The notes under the pieces were generated by a model that saw only the letters and a list, made by a program, of their open reading frames with translations, had not been told where the DNA came from and ran no database searches. A stretch of DNA of 64,000 nt from Typha latifolia. Its lineage: Eukaryota; Streptophyta; Magnoliopsida; Poales; Typhaceae. Of this stretch, positions 34,701-46,761 are shown piece by piece. The DNA is taken from assembly GCA_019914945.1 (NCBI GenBank), contig CM034103.1, positions 14,164,785 to 14,228,784 on the forward strand, written 5' to 3'. How positions within the stretch are numbered: position 1 is the stretch's first letter; each line of letters begins with the position of its first letter. Both the position numbers and the translations under genes were made by a program.

Positions 34701-37700
34701 AATTTGCACATTAATTTTCTAGTCAAGAAACGCAAGAACCCAATCACTAACAGAACTTCAAATTCAGTTCTATTAGAATCATCAAAGTAAATATAAATAC
34801 ACAACATTTTGATTTCTGAAGTGTAGCTAAGTGATTATATGTCTAAAAAAATGAATGAAATCAAATTACAATCATTAGTAAATGAAGTTAAATTCACAAC
34901 ATTGTAGTATATCATGTATTAATGGAGTAAAAGAAATTGGTGCAGACAATAATGAAGCGCATCTTAGCTGCCATGGTGTAATATTCATAAGAATGAAGCA
35001 CAAGTTTATCTGCCAAATTTTAAGTAAACCAAAAAATGCTCTATGATATAAACAATTGCATGCTTTATAACAGTATAATACAGCAAATTTTGGAACTTCA
35101 TAGAAATCCATGTATACTAGGTTGCATTTGGGCAATGAGAAAATAATGAATACTTTGCATGCTTTATAACAGTATAACACAGCAAATTTTGGAACTTCAT
35201 AGAAATCCATGTCTACTAGGTTGCATTTGGGCATGAGAAAATAATGAATACTTTGAAGTAATTTTTTAATTTGTTGCCACAAATACCTGCAACTCCTCAG
35301 AGCATTTGGTTGTGACAGGTGGAGGAAGAAAACAACTCAGCGGATCATCCTTTTGCATATCAACAGAAACAGTAGCAGCTTCCTCAGCCTGAGCTACTTC
35401 AGGCTTTGTTCCAGTAAAATCCACTGCCATAATGGTCTCAGATTTGACCTGTTCAGGTACATCAGAAGTCTGAGAAGGTTCTATTTGAGTCCTTGGTGTC
35501 AGAATATGCACCATTCCAGGTGGTGTTCTTTCGTCAAGGTTTCCTATTAAGAAAAGAAACAGAAGTCAAAGGACAAAGGATGATAACTGAACAATGATTA
35601 TTGATTACTGAGATCATATCAGATGGTACTTCTATTACAGACACATTTCTGCAACGATGATGAAGCATCCAAGATTCAGAACAAGAAAGATTAATTATAT
35701 AAAAATCACGATGTATCTAGCTAATGAGAACTGTGGAATAGAAAGTCCATAAATCATCAGGAACAAATAGATCATTCTCATACCAAATGGGCAAAAGGTG
35801 CCAGATCCTAAAAGTATTCTGAGATGTAAAAAGTATTGCAATTATTCCTATTAAAATGCAACAGATATCTCAGCAAAAGCTTCTGATTTCTATCAATGAG
35901 ATGAAGATATATTCTTAAGTTAAGGGACCATCAGAACGAATCCAGAGAAAATAGCCAATGAAGTTTAATAAATAAAATAAAAAAAATCTGTAGGGCTTGC
36001 ATAAACAATTTCCACCAAAACCTAATTGCTCCTCATTGAACATCAACAAGGGCAAGCTACACTTGCGAGAAAATTATGCCAGATTCTGTCAGACTCGTTG
36101 AGCCAATTGACATAATTAGGTCATTCATGATAGAAAGAAACAAAAAAGATTTTCTTTACAATCTCCAGGCACTACATATTCTCTGTCCCTCTTCTATCTC
36201 TTCACAGTTTCTAGCTCATGCAGCTATTTATCTCTTCTCTTCAAAACTGTTATAGTAAACTCCTTTTGTTTTACAGATGGCTTTGAATCTTAATTAATTG
36301 CATTTCTGAAGTTTTTGTGGGAAAGAACTTAGTATATAATCATTGAGTGTCTCACAGCTTTAAATTGATAAATCTGTAGTATGTACCATATTTTGAGTCT
36401 AACAAAGCATAGCCATGAATTTATGGTAAATGTACCCATTTATTTTCGTCAAGTATAACCATAGAACACAATTGTGAATTTACAATGGTTATATTTTTTT
36501 GAATTCCACCCATAAAATGAGCCATATTACCCTATTTAAATAAAAGAATTCTACAACAAGAAAAAAAAAATCCTGTATTGCTTAGCATGTGTTCATCAGG
36601 AATTGACTGGGTTGGTAGGCCAACAGATGCTATTAGCCATATAAAAGAAATACTATGTCAGGGGCTCAAACAACTTCCTAAAATAAAATGCTCCTGCAAA
36701 CAAAAATATACTTTTCTACCTCTTCATTGATAAATGAGAAAAAAAAATCTGCAATAATGGCTTGCGCCTTTTGCGTACGGGTTGGTGAATTTAGAAATTG
36801 TGCATGACAATTAACTGTTAAACCACAAGAACAAAAATGTAAGAACCTAAGGATAAATCCCCTGAGGACAAAAAGGTTCTAGATTTTGGTTTATAATTAA
36901 GACCAAATGATTTGTCAGCAACACAATCTAATTTGGAGATACCAATCAAATGAGTTACTGCAGATATCAAGGAAGATGTTCACCTGATCTCAATTCAAGC
37001 TTGTATAAGTAAGCATCCATTTCTAAGTGCAAATAGACAAGTCATCATGCATGAAAAGTTTGCTGCTGATTTCTTCTAGTATTGATAAAAGGGGGGCAAA
37101 CATTAATCAACATAGATCAAGCATAAAGCAAGACAACTATAATGACCGAGTAAACCCTTACCGTCAATAACTTGAACCTCAGCACCGGACACAACACGAT
37201 CGCCGCTAAGTATCTCCCCCTCCTGTCAAGAACAACTAGAAAGTCTAAGACGGATAAAATAGAAAATAACTCACCAAAACCAGATAAGCCAAAATCAATA
37301 GCTACATAATAACACCAATACATTCAAGATCTGTAGCCATAGAAAGAAAAAAAAAAAAATCGAGAAGCACAGATGAGATCAGCTCAAAGATCACCTCCGT
37401 CTCGGGAGACATTGCGGCCTCATCGTGCGCGTAATCCACTATCGCGAGCGCCCTCCTCATCCTCTGCGGATCCAAAGCCTCCGCAATCGAATCAGACCGC
37501 GGCGGAGGAGGAGAAGGGGGGGTCAAGGGGAACGGAGAAGAGTGCTGCGACCGAGACAACGGCGGCGTTGGAGCAACGGGGCTCCTTAGGGTTTTATGAT
37601 ACTCGCCGAGGTCGGCGAGGAAAGGAGATCTAGAATGTGGCAAGGGAGAAGGCTTCTCGAGGGAGGATTCCGACGGCTTCTGTGATCCACCGGAGTCCGA

Positions 37701-37811
37701 CACGCCGGCGGAGTCGTACCGGTCGGGTTCTTCGTGTGTCTCGTCGTCTTCTTCCTCCTCATCGTTGTACGCGGCGGAGAGAAGGGCGATGCCTTCGGTC
37801 TCCGCTGCCAT
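31775..37811 (-). CDS. SAP30-binding protein / HCNGP-like nuclear protein (8 exons, 453 aa)
   Basis: Homologue of SAP30BP (HCNGP), a nuclear protein known in animals as a partner of the SAP30 co-repressor subunit and of splicing factors; the plant role is little known. Exons in transcript order: 37811-37395, 37222-37162, 35543-35287, 34542-34341, 33495-33364, 33239-33133, 33039-32921 and 31841-31775, all in frame. Exon 1 encodes a low-complexity, acidic then Ser/Pro-rich segment (MAAETEGIALLSAAYNDEEE onwards). The conserved HCNGP domain spans about residues 230-340: LPPPVTTKCSEELQ, MNRFLAYKKSGKSFNADLRN, RNPDFLQHAVRYQDIDQIGT, VFDPHGYDKSDYYDEIEAD. A charged helix follows, and the tail is basic (QQKRREAEEKRTNERRFDKR). 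The first intron-proximal exon continues openly past its splice donor, which would give a false 169-residue frame. Confidence 0.9.
35057..35253. repeat. 99-bp tandem duplication in a SAP30BP-like intron
   Basis: Unit 1 (35057-35155) and unit 2 (35156-35253) both begin TGCATGCTTTATAACAGTAT and end ATAATGAATACTT. They differ by about two substitutions and one single-base deletion. The repeat sits between exons 34341-34542 and 35287-35543. Confidence 0.93.
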
Positions 37812-38139
37812 GGGAGGTTCTTAGGGAAGAGGAGATGGGCTCGGTGGTCAGGCGGCAGAGAGGAGGAAAGAGACACTTTGCCGAGGAAAGAGAAGGGAAT
37901 TATCGGCGAGAGAGGTTTGCTTCTATAGACTCGGTGGAACAAAAAACCTAGCCCGAAATCTCGAGACCCAGGTCCGGAGCGGGATAGCCTAGTTACGGTA
38001 CACCCATGTAGCCTATGTAGGGCGTGTAACCGGATCGAATCCGATCGAATAGATGGTGAAATTGTATCCGAACCCGTTTAACTTCATCAATTTGGATCCA
38101 GATATTTGAATTGAAATTATTTTAATTTGAGCCAATTTC

Positions 38140-38530
38140 GAGCTCTACCTCAAGCCTAGATAAGTCATTAAGCAAGTTCAGGCCTAATTTTGAGCTTGAT
38201 CAAGCTTGAACTAAATCGAGCTTGATTTAGGTTTGAATCAAACTTAAAATAAGACATAATCAAATATAAAAATATAAACTAATAGAATTATTCATGTATT
38301 TGAAAAATGTATGGCTGGATTAGAATTCAAAACTAAACTATACAAGAATAGAGTACATAATAATCCACTTAAGGAATATATATATAATTATTTCGAGCCT
38401 TATTAAGCTTACCTGATTTAGCCAACTGATGATCAAGCTTGGCTCAAAATTATTTTAGAGTCTATTTTGAAGATTAAGCTCGGTTAACTTATTTTTTTAT
38501 CTAAATTTGATCAAGTCGGCTCGATTATTT
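38140..38530. repeat. Degenerate region rich in AGCTTGA/TCAAGCTT words
   Basis: Words such as TTGAGCTTGATCAAGCTTGA, GAGCTTGATTTAGG, ATGATCAAGCTTGGCTCAAA and TTAAGCTCGGTTAAC recur in both orientations. This looks like a decayed dispersed repeat. No terminal repeats or duplication were found. Confidence 0.4.
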
Positions 38531-40032
38531 TGCCAGCCCTAGCGACGGCTAAAAGCAGGGACAAATAAAGAAAGAGAAGGGAGAGAAAGAGGAGAAGAAT
38601 AGAGGAAGAAAAAAATGTCAGGATAAAGAAAATGAGGAAATACCTCTTCCCCCCCAAGCTAAGACTTTTGGTGTTGGAGAAGGGGAAAGCCATCAATATT
38701 AGCATTTGTGGAGAAATTGAAGAAAATTTTTGAACCCTAAGTGGAGGTCTACTAGGGTTGCTACTTCCTCCATCTGTTTGGGTTCTGAATGTAGCTATTG
38801 AATGAATAGTGGTCTAGGATTGCTCACCCTTTTCGTGTGTGTAGGTAGGTTTGCTTCTTGGCTAGCTCGAATCCTCTTTGGTCATCACGAAATTATGGAA
38901 AATTGGATCTTTTGTGTTTATGTAAAGGCTACGACATAATTTTGCTTTATTTATGCGTGTAGTTTGGGCTTGATGTAAAGTATTTTATCCTAATAATAAC
39001 TAAATCATACGTTCACCCTTTGAGCCTGATTTTTACTAGAATGGGTATAGATGGACTTTTGTCCACATGTCTTTCTTTTTAAAAAAATAAAAAAGAAATT
39101 AATCTGCATCATATGCCAAATATGGATGAATTTATCGCTCAGTAAATGACACTATCTCTAGCATAATAATATATAAAGAATTTTATATGATACTAAAATT
39201 TATTCATTAACACCCAACATGATATGTACTTAAATAGTCAAAGAAAATATGATGTCAAGTAATCTCAAATTTATCTCTATGTTATATATATACTCATGTT
39301 AAATGTCTACCAACAAATCACATATAAATAATGTACTCGTCCTCAATCATCTCTATATATAATATAAAACAAGCATCACGTTATATAAGTTAGCAAAATT
39401 CAACTCCTATACATGCTAAACTTGTAGTATATTATCTAGTCCACCTAACTCGCTGATCGACACTCGTACTACACCTAACATAGGGGCAACTAGTTGATAC
39501 CCATACTCACCCAAAATAAATACACTAAGAGGGAAAGTAGACTTTAGTAATAAAATCGTTTGCCACTTATCGAACAAATAGCTTATCACCGTAGAATAAA
39601 GACATCAGTCGTAAGCTCGTCATAATGGGTCAACATCGCGCATCGATGCTACCCACCAGAGCCATCAGCTCAACATTATCGCACTACCTATACGGAAGTC
39701 ATGAGTCATTGCTCAAGGATGTCTTAACCCTATGTCATTGGGTACCTCTGGATCCACACCATTTCACCCTTCTACAATCATCTTAATACTCTTAAGGAAT
39801 TTTACTCTCGTCAATCGCTTGGCAATGACAACCTAATTGTGTGGGATCCATACATTAATATCTCGGGCGTAGGCTTATGAATTATAATATAGTTTTCTCG
39901 CCTTTTACCATGGTTGGAGAGGTGTAACTACTATCGAGACAAATTAGTTAGACTCCTCAAAGTAGTGCACGTGCACTTGTGGCATGCTATTGTGCCAGAT
40001 GAATATCAACACAGTAATTAACAAACATAATC

Positions 40033-40195
40033 GTGAACATCATCAACATAGAATAATTAGGTATTATATTGCATACATTATGTATAAGCAAAGTTTTAAC
40101 TTGACAAATAACACCCACACTAGTGGACATTATCGTCGTAGAATAATTAGTTATTGTATTATAAACACGTTATGTCAACTAAATGTAGTCATCTA
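40033..40195. repeat. Degenerate tandem repeat with a 90-bp period
   Basis: GTGAACATCATCAACATAGA (40033) recurs as GTGGACATTATCGTCGTAGA (40123); both are followed by ATAATTAG(G/T)TATT. The second copy ends near 40195. Divergence is about 25 per cent. Confidence 0.6.
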
Positions 40196-41260
40196 GATAG
40201 TTCTACCATACTATACATAGGGTTTTTATTTATATAGTTGTGTCACTACCTTTTATTATTAATTATTAGCAAAGGTGATAGTCCACTTGTCTTGATATGC
40301 TAATTTTCTTAATAATGGGAAGGCCCCATTCTAACCCTAGTTCACCCCAAAGTTCTGGCTGGTCTAAGAGAGATGTGGCTCAATAAGGGGAGCCCATCAC
40401 TCTGTCAACCATCCATTGCGCAGCGAGCACCACACATGTTGGCCCCATCTCTTTTTTGATCTTTTCAAAATTTTACAATAAAATAGTCAACTTAGACCCG
40501 TTAAAAAGGAGAGATTGAAACATAAATAAGTTTTTTTTTTTTTTTTAAAAGGAGGGGGCAACAATAAAAAAATTCCTAAATTTAAATATCACTTTTACTT
40601 GAGCAATCCATGTACAACAAATTGACAATATATGTATGCTACCTAATAAACCTAAACCTGACATTGATGTCAATTACTCATATCTATAACTTAGACATTT
40701 ATATATAATGACCGGTCTAAATATGATTTGGAGCACGACTGTCCTTTGCTTGCTTATTGCGTTCGCATTCCTTCAATGTGGTAGAAAAGTTGCCAATAGT
40801 TTGCAAAAAGTAAGCCGGACCACTTTCAAGTGATGGAGACATGGGGAAATTGTTATAGTTAGCTAAAATCCATGGATTAAATTTAATGACGACAAAAAAC
40901 TACTGTTTAATTAAATTATAGCAGACTATAACAATAAGCATCGTTTAAATGGATAAGATGAGAGAAGCGGGTTTGTGGCAGTGAGGCTTTCAGTTTGGAC
41001 TAGTCTCATCTTTGCCTTCAATATTGGGGGGGGGGACCTTTAACGTGGCGACCGTTTACACGCAAAGGGAATACAAGTTTGCTACGTTCTCCGAAGCAGC
41101 TTATCCACAGTTTACCACCCATTCAAAGGGAACCAAGCACAGGATCTTCTTGTAGAATGTAGATGCCGACATCTACCGAACTCAACTCATTTTGTGTAAG
41201 TGTAACCGTGTCCGCCCAGCTGGGTATTATAATGTATACTCACGTCACCCTTTCTTTTTG

Positions 41261-41270
41261 GCCACGTGTC
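41261..41270. promoter_or_regulatory. ABRE/G-box-like element upstream of the CIPK gene
   Basis: GCCACGTGTC contains the ACGTG core of ABA-responsive elements, about 890 bases upstream of the CIPK start codon. CIPK genes are often ABA- or stress-induced. Function here is inference from a short motif that also occurs by chance. Confidence 0.3.
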
Positions 41271-41435
41271 CGTTAGGCTCAACGACTGGTAAGTGGTAAG
41301 CAATGAGCTGGTCGACTCTCCTCTCTTCCTTTTTTTTTAAGCATTTTATTAAGCAACCAAAAGCATCTAATCTTTCCAACAAATTAGAAGAAAAATAAAC
41401 ATATCACCACCAGAAGCTACTTGTAAAAAAATCCT

Positions 41436-41436
<1 letters not shown>

Positions 41437-41489
<53 letters not shown>
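41437..41489. repeat. Compound (TC)n(TA)n microsatellite
   Basis: Eleven or so TC units run straight into about fifteen TA units. Confidence 0.92.
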
Positions 41490-41492
<3 letters not shown>

Positions 41493-41941
41493 TAGGACTT
41501 ATGCAAATTAATTAAGCATCTGCACCTTTGGCCTCTTTGCAAATCTCCTCAGTACCGACATAGTTATGGAATACCTTTCGTTTTATAAGGAATATTTCTG
41601 CAATTTCAGTATTTTAAATAAAATATTATTGTTTCCTCTTCTCTTCTCTGTCCCACATTGCAAATTTGCAATAATACAAATTGAACAGCATATTAAGTCA
41701 GTCTACTCGGACTATTCTATTTAAATAAACAGATTGTACTGCTTTTGCAAATATAATTTTTTTAAAAAAGTAAGAAGACAATTTGCACCAAAAAAATCCG
41801 TTACGTTCTTAATTTGAGAGGATAATATTATTTATCACTTTTTTTTACTAGACAATGTCCAGACTAAATCAATATTATTTCTTCCAGTTGGAACTTGGAA
41901 TTGAGGAGAAAAATTTTCCATTGTAGAATACTGTAAGGATT

Positions 41942-41989
41942 ATATATATATATATATATGTGTGTGTGTAATTATGTATATATATATAA
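41942..41989. repeat. Compound TA/TG microsatellite upstream of CIPK
   Basis: A TATATA tract, a short GTGTGTGTG run and a second TATATA tract lie about 170-220 bases before the CIPK start codon, where a TATA box would be expected. The exact promoter element cannot be picked out. Confidence 0.85.
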
Positions 41990-42161
41990 GTTTATTATAT
42001 GCAACCCAAAAAGGAAAAAGATTACATAAGTTACGGCGTTTCCAACGACATCTTCCTTTCTCACCACTGCCGGCCGTCTTCTTCTCCACGCCCTAAGTTT
42101 TAATCTATAACCAAATCTAGAGGGAGAAAGAGGAGAAAAAGAGAAGAAGAAGCCAACGCCG

Positions 42162-43601
42162 ATGGCGGCGATCCCGGCATCGGCGGAGAAGCGCACGAAG
42201 AAGGAAACTCGCGGCCTCCTCCTCGGCCGTTACGACGTCGGCAAGCTCCTTGGCCACGGCACCTTCGCCAAGGTCTACCACGCCCGCCACGCCGTCACCA
42301 GCGAGAGCGTCGCAATCAAAGTATTAGACAAGGAGCGCATCCTAAAGGGCGGTCTCGTCGCCCACATCAAGCGCGAGATCTCCATCCTCCGCCGCGTCCG
42401 CCACCCGAACATCGTCCAGCTCCACGAGGTTATGGCCACCAAGACCAAGATCTACTTCGTCATGGAGTTTGTCCGAGGCGGCGAGCTCTTCGCGCGCGTC
42501 GCCAAGGGCCGACTTAAGGAGGACACGGCCCGCCGATACTTCCAACAACTCGTCTCCGCCGTCGGATTCTGCCACGCGCGTGGCGTCTTCCACCGCGATC
42601 TCAAGCCCGAGAACCTCCTCGTCGACGACAACGGCGACCTCAAAGTCTCCGACTTCGGCCTCTCCGCCGTCTCCGACCAATTGAGGCAAGACGGGCTGCT
42701 CCACACCTTCTGCGGCACCCCTGCTTACGTGGCGCCGGAGGTACTCGGGAGGAAGGGGTACGACGGTGCCAAGGTGGACATTTGGTCCTGTGGGGTTATC
42801 TTGTTCGTTCTCATGGCGGGGTACCTCCCCTTCCATGACCAGAATGTGATGGCGATGTATCGGAAGATCTACAAAGGGGAGTTCCGATGCCCGCGGTGGT
42901 TCTCGTCGGATCTCTCCAAGCTTCTCTCCCGCTTGCTCGATACCAATCCGGAGACGCGAATTACCATTCCTGAAATCATGGATAACCGGTGGTTCAAAAA
43001 GGGATTCCGACAGATTAAATTCTATATTGAGGATGACCAATTCCATAGTGTTGATGATGGATTTACGGACGACGAGGGATCGGGACCCAGCGATCGGCCT
43101 CCCGATGACGCCGCATCGGAATCCGGGTCTGAATCCGATTCATCCGTCGCCTCCTGCCCAGCTACTTTGTCGGAGGAGAGGCGCCGGACGCTTCCACGTC
43201 CCGCCAGTCTCAACGCCTTTGATATCATATCGTTCTCGAGGGGGTTTGATCTCTCAGGGCTGTTTGAGGAGAGGGGGGAGGAGACGAGGTTCATATCGGG
43301 GGAGCCGGTGTCGACGATCATAACGAAATTGGAGGAGATTGCCAAAGTCGTGAGCTTTTCGGTGAGGAAGAAGGATTGGAGAGTGAGCTTGGAGGGGACG
43401 AGGGAAGGGGAGAAGGGTCCCTTGACGATAGGCGCAGAGATATTTGAGCTCACACCATCACTTGTGGTGGTGGAGGTGAAGAAGAAGGCGGGGGATAGAG
43501 ACGAGTATGAGGAGTTCTGTAACAAGGAGCTCAAGCCTGGGTTGCGGCATCTCGTCTACCAGTCGGCTTCCGTTCCCAGCATTGCTTCTGATACAGAGTA
43601 G
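42162..43601 (+). CDS. CIPK12: CBL-interacting protein kinase, CIPK12/19-like (SnRK3), intronless, 479 aa
   Basis: A Ser/Thr kinase activated by calcium-bound calcineurin B-like (CBL) sensors at the plasma membrane or tonoplast; members regulate ion transport, stress and pollen-tube growth. The kinase domain spans about 24-278: glycine loop [10 protein letters not shown], Lys53 (VAIKV), HRDLKPEN with Asp146, DFG at 164-166, and activation loop to APE. The regulatory region has an acidic/Ser-rich linker, then the NAF/FISL CBL-binding motif (Asn351-Ala352-Phe353 in [20 protein letters not shown]) and the phosphatase-binding motif [12 protein letters not shown] (about 401-412). All catalytic residues are present, so it should be active. 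The single exon places it in the intron-poor CIPK group, and the N terminus plus the SIASDTE tail resemble CIPK12/19. The high GC content contrasts with its flanks. The exact paralogue number is uncertain. Confidence 0.96.
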   Translation: MAAIPASAEKRTKKETRGLLLGRYDVGKLLGHGTFAKVYHARHAVTSESVAIKVLDKERILKGGLVAHIKREISILRRVRHPNIVQLHEVMATKTKIYFVMEFVRGGELFARVAKGRLKEDTARRYFQQLVSAVGFCHARGVFHRDLKPENLLVDDNGDLKVSDFGLSAVSDQLRQDGLLHTFCGTPAYVAPEVLGRKGYDGAKVDIWSCGVILFVLMAGYLPFHDQNVMAMYRKIYKGEFRCPRWFSSDLSKLLSRLLDTNPETRITIPEIMDNRWFKKGFRQIKFYIEDDQFHSVDDGFTDDEGSGPSDRPPDDAASESGSESDSSVASCPATLSEERRRTLPRPASLNAFDIISFSRGFDLSGLFEERGEETRFISGEPVSTIITKLEEIAKVVSFSVRKKDWRVSLEGTREGEKGPLTIGAEIFELTPSLVVVEVKKKAGDRDEYEEFCNKELKPGLRHLVYQSASVPSIASDTE

Positions 43602-46497
43602 AATGAGGTCAAACTAAGCTACTTTTCCTCTTCTCTCCTTCATAATATGTCATGTTTTTGCTTTTGCTCTGACAGAAGAAGAAATCTTAATCTGGTTTTC
43701 TGTATAGTATCTTTATTTGCGTCATTCCTTCTAGTTCTTGTATTAGAGAGATCCAAGTTGTTATTTATGTATTAGCAAGAAGTACCTGCGTTATTCAGTT
43801 TGGAGATCATATATATAATTTGTTGCAATTTCATCTTCTAATATAGAAGAGGGCATGTGTTGATCAAGTTATGATGCAGTGGATTGGACATCTTACTTAG
43901 TCACGACATTGTCATCCTTAGCTTAAAAGGAGGGTGTTTCTTACCGCAATTTTTAGGTATTCCATCCTCTCCTTATGCCTTGTAAATGTATTTCATTTAC
44001 TTCTGACTTGGTTCATACGAATACTTTAGTTAGTAACTGCAGATTTTGAGACTATGATCACCCTGCATTCTATCATTTCAGCAGTATGTGGTGAAATATT
44101 TGAAAATAGATCTCCTTGAGATAAGTATTGCTGTCCATGGTAAACTAGTGCTTAGGATGAACTAGGAAGTCTTTTGGACTGTTCAGCACTATAAGAAATA
44201 AACCCCTTGGAAAAATTAGCATCTCATTCCATCTAATCTACAAAACTTGAGTTGTCAAAGTTATTTTACAAGTTTTTCCTATCTGAGGTCTGACCCTAAG
44301 TTTTTTTTTCCTTTCTCTTGCTCAAATCTTGCATCCAAGATATCATGATTTCTCAGCCATAAATCCTTTTCTATTCTTTACTAGCAGGAGATTTTCATCT
44401 AGCCTGTTAAAATACTTGAACCTGTTTGAAACTCTTCCAAATCCATCTCTGCATCTTCTTTCAAAGTCTCTTGCGGTTCACTATTTTCGAAGTGTTTAAT
44501 CATGCTAGCCTTTTCATCTAGCAGGACTCTATTTTGGGCAGCGAGATTGTGTCATATTTTGCTACAATCGATCACGTTGACAATAATTGGATGTCCATTT
44601 AGGTGCCTGTATCTTATAATTGCCTATCTTAATTAGTCTGTTCTATCATGTATTACATGTTAATGCTGCTAAGATTTAGTTTAGAAGTTTCGTCAAAAAT
44701 TATGTTTAGGAAACAGTTGTTTCTTTTTAGTATCTGTATACAGTTGAAGTTTGATGAAATGGAAATTCAAACTGTATCATTCATTGTATACTCATGCAAA
44801 CAGTATTAAAGATAAATAATTACAACAGAAAGGAACCGCTCAAAGTTTAGCTGCTTACAGATCTTCTTTTGACAGGTGTGGTAGAATAAAGAAGAAAGGA
44901 TCAGCAAATTCTAACTGATAGATGAAAGGACTTTGATTAATAAGTCAACTCCAACATATGTAATGCATCTTAGTCCTTAAGCTGAGTAGATGGGTGCTTG
45001 TATTTGGGTTGAAGGGCCATACTGTAACTAAGAAAGAAAGCCTATTCTGGGAGCATGAAGAAGTATCCCCTTGAAAATGCTACAGTTGTTAAGGATATGA
45101 AGCGCAAGATTGGCATCAAGATTCAGGTCTACATGATAAATACTTGGGAGTTATAAGATACTACTTTTCAGAAGCTTCTTGTGCCATGTGAAATCTTTGT
45201 ATTCATGATAGTCTAACATCTACCGCTATGCATGTTCCAAATCTGAAGCAACAACCTTTCTCAACAAGGGTCGTTAGATGCAGCTAATCAAGAATCACTT
45301 GCAACAGTTACAAGTGAAATACATCCAAATTTAAGTGTATATGAATTTCAAAATTTTCAGAGTCAAAATTTCTCTAGATGTCAAGAGGACCGTTTATGTA
45401 GGAATCCATGGTTGGATTGTTGATGTAGAAGATTGAATCGGTGCTTTAGGTATGGCTTCATGTTTATGAATGCATTCAATTAAGTTCTGAATGAAGGATT
45501 GGTTTATTTTTACAGTTGAAGTTGACAGCATGCAATCAGAGGCTCAGATTTGGCACTTTATACTGAATGGTTGTGAACTCGAACTTTGAACGGTGTGGTA
45601 TCAATATATCATGCTCAGGGTGAGAAGTCAACTATGAGTCATACTTTAATTTGGAAGATGAATTTTTGTGTTAGGAAGTGTCAAAGATCTCCACTAACGA
45701 ACTACCAGATAGTTTTAATTAAATTTCCTTAAATGACTGCCAGATAGTACTAATTTTCCACTAACAATGGAGTTTGTTTTGTCTACTGGAACCGTAAGTA
45801 GAGTAAACCTGAGCCCCATTTGGTTAAACAATAAGAAACCTTGTTTATAAATTAATAATTTTGTATTCATAGTTTGTAGTTAAATATGATAAAATCTGAT
45901 ATAAACATTCTCGGGGCACTATTAATACTATAGATATTATATTTCTTATTCTTATTTTTTTTATTCCTGTCCTAGAGTTAGAATAAGAGAGCTCATTATC
46001 GCAACTAAATAACTTTTCTGTAGACTATAATAAAAATATAATAATAGTTATATTACCTTTCTTCAGTCAAAAAAAGGCCCAGCTCATATACGACGGAGCA
46101 ACAATTTGCATTAAAATATCAAGATTCTCGTATATGCAAGTTCCAATGCATTCAAGTGATCCTTAAGATAATCCTACTTTATAATCATACTACTAAATGT
46201 AAACCATAATCAAGTAGCCAAAAAGAAACATAAAATAATATTGCTTAAAAACAAACAAAGTCTACTTTATATTTAGTTTGCAAGCAACATAGACTCATAA
46301 CTCATTCTTCTCTCTTTCAAAAAAGAGAAAACAAAACAAAGCTTCTAGTCCATGATCGCCACTGTGACTATAAAAGTGAAATCGGTATAACATTATTCGA
46401 GAGATCAGCTGAAACAAACAGAGGAGGAAAAAAAAACCCAACTTTTGCGGCGGCGTCGTATAAATTTCTTCTATAATTTCACGCAAAACTATCTTAC

Positions 46498-46537
46498 GAG
46501 AGAGAGAGAGAGAGAGAGACAGACAGAGACAGACAGA
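46498..46537. repeat. (GA)n then GACA-rich microsatellite
   Basis: About eleven GA units are followed by CAGACAGAGACAGACAGA, upstream of the DOG1-like gene. Confidence 0.88.
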
Positions 46538-46710
46538 CCCATGCTCCTCCGTTCCACCTGTTCCTCAAGTACCTATGCGACTTGGCACCACCGCAAGTAG
46601 CAGCAGCAGCTCCAAGCGAGACACCACTCGCCATGTTTCACCTGGAGTGGCGCATCCCCGGCCGTCCGTTTGCACCCAACGAACGGCCGAGATCAATTCC
46701 TCCTTCACTA

Positions 46711-46718
46711 TATAAATA
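46711..46718 (+). promoter_or_regulatory. TATA box of the DOG1-like gene
   Basis: TATAAATA lies 51 bases before the start codon at 46762 in an otherwise mixed-composition stretch. It fits a transcript start near 46740 and a leader of about 20 bases, which is short but possible. Confidence 0.5.
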
Positions 46719-46761
46719 AATAAAAACCCACCTTTAACCTCCCGCGCCTACTTTTGTGGCC

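Larger units (their letters stand above)
37812..42161. other. Gene-poor spacer with repeats between SAP30BP-like and CIPK genes
   Basis: This 4.35-kb divergent intergenic region is the largest gene-free block. It holds a stretch dense in AAGCTTGA/TCAAGCTT-like words (about 38140-38530), a 90-bp-period degenerate repeat (40033-40195), CT/TA microsatellites and the CIPK promoter. No open frame resembles a transposon protein. Confidence 0.55.
43602..46761. other. Gene-poor spacer between CIPK and DOG1-like genes
   Basis: The first few hundred bases should be the CIPK 3' untranslated region. The rest, 43900-46500, has no readable exon; stop codons are frequent in all frames. GAGCCCCATTTGGTTAAAC near 45811 resembles one end of a MITE, but no matching partner end or duplication was found. 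A GA/CAGA tract (46498-46537) and a TATA box precede the DOG1-like gene. Confidence 0.5.

Noticed and set aside
37302..37394. C-terminal extension of the first SAP30BP-like exon to a 169-residue protein
   Set aside because: A good donor at 37394 joins in frame to further exons of the family. The extension is hydrophobic intron translation.
42342..43046. 234-residue antisense open frame inside the CIPK gene
   Set aside because: It is the mirror of a GC-rich, C/G-ending coding sequence, where stop codons are rare on the other strand. It has no domain, and the sense frame is a full, conserved kinase.
43022..43534. 170-residue antisense open frame over the CIPK 3' half
   Set aside because: Same cause: a shadow of the CIPK coding strand, with no recognisable product.
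45811..46080. Possible second MITE (starts near GAGCCCCATTTGGTTAAAC)
   Set aside because: Only one end resembles a MITE terminus. I could not find a matching inverted end or a target-site duplication.
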